Source: an uncultured bacterium (lineage in GTDB: Bacteria > Pseudomonadota > Gammaproteobacteria > Burkholderiales > Burkholderiaceae_C). From it: a DNA stretch of 64,000 nt. Location: NCBI GenBank assembly GCA_903928495.1, contig CAIYQZ010000046.1:1-64000 (forward strand). Direction: 5' to 3'. The translations under genes and the position numbers were made by a program. The first letter of the stretch is position 1, and each line of letters opens with the position of its first letter. The notes beneath the pieces are model-generated. The model had not been told where the DNA came from, did no database searches, and was given only the letters and a program-made list of their open reading frames with translations. Of this stretch, positions 52,694 through 64,000 are shown in pieces.

Positions 52694-52735
52694 TAGCTGA
52701 CTATTGAATACAGTCAAGCGGTAGGGCGTTTTTTC
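52694..52735 (+). repeat. dispersed repeat TAGCT-N17-AAGCG, copy E
   Basis: This copy begins TAGCTGACTATTGAATAC, continues with AGTCAAGCGGTAGGG and ends CGTTTTTTC. It fills the gap between the convergent hslO and AGE-family genes, and its end overlaps the AGE stop codon. The T-rich end and convergent position suit a terminator-like role. Confidence 0.68.
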
Positions 52736-53987
52736 ATTGTGAAAATGTCACCGGTGCGCCCTGGCCCAGTGTGTCCAGCACATCGTGGCAGGCGCCCATG
52801 GTGTGGTAGTCCACTTTGCCGGCCGGGCTTTTGTCATCGCTGAGCTTGCGGTTGTCGGCGCTCAGGATGCGCCACCACGCGCCGTGCTCATGGTCCACAA
52901 AATGGGTCCAGGCGTAGGCCCACAGGCGGTCGTATGTGGCCCAGCACCGGGTAGCGGTGTCGGGCTGCCCGGCCGATTGGTGCGCCACCGCCAGGCGCGC
53001 GGCCGCTGCAATGGTTTCAGCCTGAACCCAGAAGTATTTGTGCGCATCGCAAATGCTGCCGTCCGGGGCAAAGCCGTAGAACAGCCCACCGTGGGGGGTG
53101 TCCCATGCCTTGTCCAGCGCCGTGTCGAAAAACAGCTGGGCCAGTGGCAGGCGGTCGGCGCGCGGGCGGCGCTGGTCCAGCAGCAGGAGCAACTTGGTCC
53201 ATTCGGTCAGGTGCCCGGGCTGAAAGCCCCAGGGCCGGAAGATGTTGCTGCTGTCGTGGCGGTTGTAGTCCCAGTCCACCTGCCAGTTGTCGTGGTAATG
53301 CTCCCACACCAGGCCACCTGCCAGCGCAGCCTGGCGGATGCAGATGTGGTCGGCCAGTTGTTCTGCACGGTCCAGATAGCGGGCTTCACCGGTGGCATCG
53401 AACGCGGCCAGCAGGGCTTCGCACAGGTGCATGTTGGCGTTCTGCCCCCGGTAGGGTTTGAGCGTCCAGTCCGGCGTGGCTTCGTCGGCATACAGGCCGT
53501 GGTGGGGCTCCCAGAAATGCTGTTCCAGCAGGTCGAAAGTGTCGGCAATGCCCGCATGTGCCTCCGGCAGACCGGCCATGTGGGCGTGTGCATGGGCCAG
53601 TAACACGAATGCGAGTCCGTAGGCGTGGCAGGTGTCGTCCAGCACTTGCGCCCGGCCGTTGCGCCATTCCAGCAGCCAGGCATACCCACCCGTGGCTGGG
53701 TTGCGGTGGGCTTGCTTCAGGAAATCAAAGGCTTGTTTCAGCCCGGCGCGGTAGGTGTCTGTGCCCCATGTGCGCGAGGCCATGGCATAGGTGTACACAA
53801 ACCGGGTGCTGCTGACCAGATGCCGGGTGTACGGGTCGTACACGTCGCCGTTGTCTTTGAAGAAGTGAAACAAACCACCCGACGGGTCCAACGCCCTGGG
53901 GTGATAAAAGTCCATGGTGTGTCGGGCGTGCGAGCGCAGAAACTCGGGCGAACGGAAGTCCGGGGTCACTCGGTTGGTCCTGGTCAT
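52734..53987 (-). CDS. N-acylglucosamine 2-epimerase (AGE) family sugar isomerase
   Basis: A 417-aa (alpha/alpha)6-barrel enzyme. AGE-family features are FHFFKDNGDVYDPYTRHLVS near residue 40, the FVYTYAMA segment, LDDTCHAYGLAFVLLAHAHA, WEPHHGLYADEATPDWTLKP, GQNANMHLCEALLAAF, and HYHDNWQVDWDYNRHDSSNI. The conserved His/Glu/Arg pattern suggests an aldose-ketose isomerase (mannose isomerase/YihS-like) rather than a GlcNAc epimerase. It overlaps the ATPase gene by 4 nt and is the last gene of the pyrG-led run. Confidence 0.87.
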   Translation of the reverse strand: MTRTNRVTPDFRSPEFLRSHARHTMDFYHPRALDPSGGLFHFFKDNGDVYDPYTRHLVSSTRFVYTYAMASRTWGTDTYRAGLKQAFDFLKQAHRNPATGGYAWLLEWRNGRAQVLDDTCHAYGLAFVLLAHAHAHMAGLPEAHAGIADTFDLLEQHFWEPHHGLYADEATPDWTLKPYRGQNANMHLCEALLAAFDATGEARYLDRAEQLADHICIRQAALAGGLVWEHYHDNWQVDWDYNRHDSSNIFRPWGFQPGHLTEWTKLLLLLDQRRPRADRLPLAQLFFDTALDKAWDTPHGGLFYGFAPDGSICDAHKYFWVQAETIAAAARLAVAHQSAGQPDTATRCWATYDRLWAYAWTHFVDHEHGAWWRILSADNRKLSDDKSPAGKVDYHTMGACHDVLDTLGQGAPVTFSQ

Positions 53988-54667
53988 GGTGCGTCCTTCT
54001 GGGGTGGTGAGCGGTCAATGCTCAACAAGCGCGAAAACAACTGCCGTTCTGCCCATGCGTCGCCGCATTGTGCGCAGGCTGAGCTGCCATGCAAACGGTC
54101 ATGGACCGGACAGGCCCAACCCGTTGCGGGGGGCGCGTGTGCCAGCGCAGCCAGCGCGTTGGTCAGCCGGGCCGCACCGGCGCCGTAGACCACCTGGTAG
54201 GGAACCTCCGCCAAGGTCAGGTGGTGGCGCAGCAATGCATCTACGGCTTGGCGGGCAAGGGGTCCGTCGCGCTGTACACCATCTGCTTGCCAGGGCAGGT
54301 CCAGTCCCATCAGCAAGGTGTGGTCAAAAGCCCGCTGATCTGCCAGCGCGGTGCTCAGCAAGGTGTCGTCTTGAAAGTAGTGAATGCTGTAGACGGCTGT
54401 CATCAGCGCAGTGGTGTCGGCCACCACCACGCCGCCGGGGCCCACGGCTGCTGTTGCGTCGGCAATGGCCTGCGATTGCCGTTGTGCAATGCCCGCCTGT
54501 TCGTGGGCCAGCGGGGTTCTGCCCATGTGGTCGCACCACTGGCGCAAGTGTTCAGGAACGGGGAGAGACCGTGTGTGCGGGGCCGTTGTGCTGTTGAAAC
54601 GCGCCACCAGTGCTTGCACCAACGCGCTTTTGCCGGTGCACTCTGCCCCCAGCACCGCGATCTTCAA
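53984..54667 (-). CDS. NadR/Ttd14-like P-loop ATPase with C-terminal Cys/His tail
   Basis: A 227-aa protein. Walker A is AVLGAECTGKSALVQALVAR; a Walker B-like VVVADTTALMTAVYSIHYF and an LLMGLDLPWQADGVQRDGP segment are as in the NadR ribosylnicotinamide-kinase-like AAA group. The C-terminus has CPVHDRLHGSSACAQCGD, a likely zinc knuckle that NadR lacks. It starts inside ftsB's stop and ends inside the AGE start (both ATGA). Biochemical function is unknown; a nucleoside or sugar kinase is possible given the AGE neighbour. Confidence 0.78.
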   Translation of the reverse strand: MKIAVLGAECTGKSALVQALVARFNSTTAPHTRSLPVPEHLRQWCDHMGRTPLAHEQAGIAQRQSQAIADATAAVGPGGVVVADTTALMTAVYSIHYFQDDTLLSTALADQRAFDHTLLMGLDLPWQADGVQRDGPLARQAVDALLRHHLTLAEVPYQVVYGAGAARLTNALAALAHAPPATGWACPVHDRLHGSSACAQCGDAWAERQLFSRLLSIDRSPPQKDAP

Positions 54668-54948
54668 CGGCTGCCCTGCGCGATTTGCACCAGAATTTCA
54701 TTGGGCTTGACCATTCCCAACTCCATCCTGGCTTTTTCTTCGATGATTTCCAGGCCCTCGCGCAGGTCGCGCACTTCATTGGCCAACTGCTGGTTGCGCC
54801 ACTCGGCCTGCTGGTTGCTTGCCTGAACGGTGGCCAGTTGCTCGCGCATCTGCGCCACCTTGGGCACGCTGCCACGCCCCAGCCACAACTGGGCATGCAG
54901 CATGCCCAGCAGTGCCAGCAGCAAAACGGACACCAAGCGAGCAGCCAT
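54664..54948 (-). CDS. ftsB: cell-division protein FtsB
   Basis: Start set at MAARLVSVLLLALLGMLHAQ (94 aa). A single N-terminal TM helix (residues ~4-22) is followed by a periplasmic coiled coil (~30-70, QREQLA-like and NQQLANEVRDLREG). A conserved C-terminal EEKARMELGMVKPNEILVQI follows. FtsB forms the FtsQLB divisome complex. It lies 9 bp after eno, the classical eno-ftsB arrangement. Confidence 0.95.
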   Translation of the reverse strand: MAARLVSVLLLALLGMLHAQLWLGRGSVPKVAQMREQLATVQASNQQAEWRNQQLANEVRDLREGLEIIEEKARMELGMVKPNEILVQIAQGSR

Positions 54949-54957
54949 GGCCAAGCG

Positions 54958-56277
<1,320 letters not shown>

Positions 56278-56288
56278 TCACAGGCTGC

Positions 56289-56579
56289 TCAAAGGCCTTC
56301 CACACACACCATCCGCATGATGGCTGCACCCTCGCGGGCTGCTCTGGCTTTGCGGTATTCGGCGCTGTCGTAAAAGGCTTGGGCAGCTTCAAAGCTGGGG
56401 AACTTCAGGATGACTGTACGCCCTGGGTTCCAGTCGCCCTCCAGCACCTTCACCTGGCCACCACGCACACACACCTCGGCGTTGTGCGCCTGCATGGCCG
56501 CAGTGCTCCATTTGCGGTATTCCTCGTACTGCTCGGGGTTGGTGACTGTGACGGACGCGATGATGTAGCCAGATGCCAT
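56289..56579 (-). CDS. DUF1330 family protein
   Basis: A 96-aa dimeric alpha/beta-barrel (ferredoxin-like) protein: GYIIASVTVTNPEQYEEYRK at the N-terminus, VRGGQVKVLEGDWNPGRTVI in the middle and EAAQAFYDSAEYRKARAARE at the end. Function unknown. It sits between kdsA (19 bp) and eno (47 bp) in the same run. Confidence 0.92.
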   Translation of the reverse strand: MASGYIIASVTVTNPEQYEEYRKWSTAAMQAHNAEVCVRGGQVKVLEGDWNPGRTVILKFPSFEAAQAFYDSAEYRKARAAREGAAIMRMVCVEGL

Positions 56580-56598
56580 GGTGTGTGTGCTCGCAAAG

Positions 56599-59153
<2,555 letters not shown>

Positions 59154-59176
59154 TTATAAGTGGGGGGTGAACGCCA

Positions 59177-62021
<2,845 letters not shown>

Positions 62022-62072
62022 GGCTTGCCTGAGTCTGGTGTGTGGGCTGGGGCGTGACGCTGCAAAGGGTCC

Positions 62073-63728
62073 TCAGAGAGACGCCACCCAGCCTCCCCAC
62101 GGTTGCAGCACCAGATGCTGGTCTTGAACGGTGGCGCTGGCCAGACCCAGGTTGTGCGCTGATGCTTGGACCCAACCTGTGGGCATTGGCCAGGTGGCTG
62201 GTTGCGCACTGAAGTTGAAAACGCAGGCAAGGCGCTGGGTGTGCCCGCCGATGGTGTGGCTTCGCTCGTAAGCGAGCACCTGGGGATGGCTGGTTTGCAG
62301 TGTCATGTCTCCATGAAGAAGGGCGTGTTGGTCACGTCGCCAGTGCAGAAGTTGCGTGTAGAACGCGAGCAGCGAGTCGGGCGCGGCCTGTTGCAGGTCC
62401 ACCGCCAGCGGCACATGTGCAGGCGACACCGGCAGCCAGGGTTTGGCGGGGCCAAAACCAGCGTGGGGTTCCGCCTGGGACCAGGGCATGGGCGTGCGGC
62501 ATCCGTCGCGCCCTTTGAAGCTGGGCCACATGGTGATGCCATATGGGTCTTGAAGGTCTTCGAACGCCACGTCTGCTTCGGGCAGACCCAGTTCATCACC
62601 CTGATAGATGCAGGGCGTGCCACGCAGGGTCATCTGCATGGCTGCCGCCAACCGCAACAGGCGGCCGTCGGGATCTGTGCCTCCCCAGCGCGTTGCCAGG
62701 CGCGCGCAGTCGTGGTTGGACAGCGCCCAGCAGGGCCAGCCGTCGCCCACCACGCTCAGAAAGCGGCTGAACAGCGCGTGCAGAAAGGTCGCGTCTTTCT
62801 TGGTGCCCAGAAGGTCGAAGCAATACGCCATGTGCAGCATGGGCTGGTTGTCCGGACCCAAGCCGGTGTACTCGGCCATGCGGGCCAGGCCATCGTCGTC
62901 GCCGATTTCGCCCACCATGGCGGTGTTCGGGTATTCGTCCAGCAATGCGCGCAGGCGCTGCAAAAACACCAGGTTTTCGGGTTGGCTCTTGTCGTAAAGG
63001 TGGCGTTGCCAGCCGTAGGGGTTGGTGGCGTTCACGGCGGGGTCTTCGCCATCAGGCTGGCCACGGCCTGGGTTGCTGCGCAACTGCCGGTCGTGACAGT
63101 AGAAGTTGGCGGTGTCCAGTCGATACCCGTCCACACCCAGCTCCAGCCAGAAACGAACGTCATCCAGCACCGCTTGCTGCACTTCTGGGTTGTGAAAGTT
63201 CAGGTCGGGCTGGCTCGTGAGAAAGTTGTGCATGTAGTACTGCAAGCGCCCCGTGTCCCATTGCCAGGCGCTGCCACCGAAAATGGACAGCCAGTTGTTG
63301 GGCGGGTTGCCGTCGTCTTTGGCGTCGGCCCACACGTACCAATCGGCTTTGGGGTTGGTGCGGCTGCTGCGGCTTTCCACAAACCAGGGGTGCTGGTCTG
63401 CCGTGTGCGACAGCACCTGGTCGATCATGACCCGCAGCCCCAAAGAGTGGGCGCGGGCCACCAGGGTTTTGAAGTCGTTCAGCGTGCCAAACATGGGGTC
63501 CACGTCGCGGTAGTCGCTCACGTCGTAGCCAAAGTCCTTCATCGGGCTTTTGAAGAAGGGCGACAGCCAGATGCCGTCTGCCCCCAGGGCGGCGATGTGG
63601 TCCAGCCGCTGGGTGATGCCGGGCAAGTCGCCAATGCCGTCGGCGTTGGTGTCCTGGTAGCTGCGGGGGTAGATCTGGTAGATCACGCCGCCACGCCACC
63701 AACCGTTGTTCGGAGCTTTTATTGCCAT
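62073..63728 (-). CDS. aglA: GH13 alpha-glucosidase
   Basis: A 551-aa GH13 enzyme. Conserved regions are VIYQIYPRSYQDTNADGIGD at the N-terminus, VMIDQVLSHTADQHPWFVES (region I), GVDGYRLDTANFYC (nucleophile Asp), AMVGEIGDDDG (acid/base Glu) and WALSNHDCARLATRW (third Asp). It lacks a signal peptide, so it hydrolyses imported alpha-glucosides such as maltose, trehalose or sucrose analogues in the cytoplasm. Glucose released would feed glycolysis, and the neighbouring pgm handles glucose-1-phosphate. Confidence 0.95.
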   Translation of the reverse strand: MAIKAPNNGWWRGGVIYQIYPRSYQDTNADGIGDLPGITQRLDHIAALGADGIWLSPFFKSPMKDFGYDVSDYRDVDPMFGTLNDFKTLVARAHSLGLRVMIDQVLSHTADQHPWFVESRSSRTNPKADWYVWADAKDDGNPPNNWLSIFGGSAWQWDTGRLQYYMHNFLTSQPDLNFHNPEVQQAVLDDVRFWLELGVDGYRLDTANFYCHDRQLRSNPGRGQPDGEDPAVNATNPYGWQRHLYDKSQPENLVFLQRLRALLDEYPNTAMVGEIGDDDGLARMAEYTGLGPDNQPMLHMAYCFDLLGTKKDATFLHALFSRFLSVVGDGWPCWALSNHDCARLATRWGGTDPDGRLLRLAAAMQMTLRGTPCIYQGDELGLPEADVAFEDLQDPYGITMWPSFKGRDGCRTPMPWSQAEPHAGFGPAKPWLPVSPAHVPLAVDLQQAAPDSLLAFYTQLLHWRRDQHALLHGDMTLQTSHPQVLAYERSHTIGGHTQRLACVFNFSAQPATWPMPTGWVQASAHNLGLASATVQDQHLVLQPWGGWVASL

Positions 63729-63753
63729 GAAACGTTTGATAAAAATTAGAGCA

Positions 63754-64000
63754 TTAACCCTTCACCGCACCTGCGGTAAGGCCTGAAACGATCTTTTTTT
63801 GGAAAACAAGAACCAAACCAATGAGCGGCAGCGTCACCAGGACGGATGCGGCCATGATCTTTCCCCACGGGATTTCGTATTTGCTGGCGCCGCTGATGAG
63901 AGAGATGGACACGGGCACCGTGCGTTCGTTGTTGTCCAGCACAAAGGTCAGGGCAAACAGAAACTCGTTCCACGCCGCAATGAACGCCAGCAGGCCGGTG
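63754..64000 (-). CDS. aglG: sugar ABC permease (AglG/MalG-type), 3' part only
   Basis: Only the last ~81 residues are in the window; the gene continues past 64000. The sequence after the cut has [18 protein letters not shown], the loop before the last helices of MalG-type permeases, then [20 protein letters not shown] and the terminal [15 protein letters not shown]. It is the inner-membrane permease partner of aglK. It lies 25 bp before aglA, in the same operon. Confidence 0.92.
   Translation of the reverse strand, partial: TGLLAFIAAWNEFLFALTFVLDNNERTVPVSISLISGASKYEIPWGKIMAASVLVTLPLIGLVLVFQKKIVSGLTAGAVKG

Noticed and set aside
62166-63749. 527-aa plus-strand ORF antisense to aglA
   Set aside because: Shadow of a clear GH13 enzyme; no recognisable domain.

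Overview
The window is high-GC, densely coded proteobacterial chromosome. Gene content and order point to the Betaproteobacteria, most likely Comamonadaceae (Hydrogenophaga/Rhodoferax-like). The evidence is the pyrG-kdsA-eno-ftsB run, tsaE-amiC divergent from queG, two Bug/TctC-type binding proteins, and abundant PAS/GGDEF/EAL regulators. No rRNA, tRNA, CRISPR array, intact transposase or phage gene was recognised. The genus is an inference.

Layout. (1) 0.2-6.3 kb: a small unknown protein, a YebC/YeeN-type factor, an MgtC/DUF4010 membrane protein, a nitroreductase, a TetR-hydrolase operon with a clear operator palindrome, and a TSUP exporter. (2) 6.3-9.8 kb: a B12-binding radical SAM protein coupled to a DUF2889 protein, and a zinc-ribbon protein. 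(3) 9.8-20.4 kb: a signalling block. It holds a PhnD-like binding protein with a diguanylate cyclase, an Aer-like PAS chemoreceptor with a truncated PAS paralogue upstream, a MASE3-GGDEF-EAL protein, a MASE3 hybrid histidine kinase, and an HTH-REC response regulator. (4) 20.4-27.7 kb: eamA, a DUF1631-like protein, amiC, tsaE, queG, then an Mla-like permease, MCE protein and lipoprotein with no ATPase gene. (5) 27.7-33.8 kb: an AEC transporter, a DUF2975-XRE-S9 peptidase operon, a decayed AEC fragment, a TctC protein and xerD. (6) 33.8-40.0 kb: two c-di-GMP proteins and dbpA. (7) 40.2-45.3 kb: a compositionally different island with two cytoplasmic-type sulfatases, a TctC binding protein, a broken Tat-signal ORF and a Crp/Fnr regulator next to a perfect palindrome. 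(8) 45.5-52.7 kb: an exonuclease, a cNMP/CBS/nucleotidyltransferase protein, actP-yjcH, DUF455, a gamma-carbonic anhydrase and hslO. (9) 52.7-59.1 kb: a seven-gene reverse-strand run, pyrG to an AGE-family epimerase. (10) 59.2-64.0 kb: an aglG-aglA-aglK-pgm type alpha-glucoside operon, cut by the window end.

The most distinctive features not explained by gene annotation are four. There is a dispersed ~42-nt repeat family (TAGCT-N17-AAGCG) with five copies, two of them inside coding sequences and one supplying the stop codons of two convergent genes. There is the sulfatase island with its TGTTA-N6-TAACA operator candidate. A near-perfect palindrome contains both start codons of the divergent DUF455 and gamma-carbonic anhydrase genes, which look leaderless. 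Finally, an FNR-like box drives the Aer-like chemoreceptor from within what is left of a decayed paralogue.

Start codons were revised from the ORF track wherever an internal Met, signal peptide, ribosome-binding site or neighbour overlap argued for it. All functional names come from motif recognition by eye; no database search was run.
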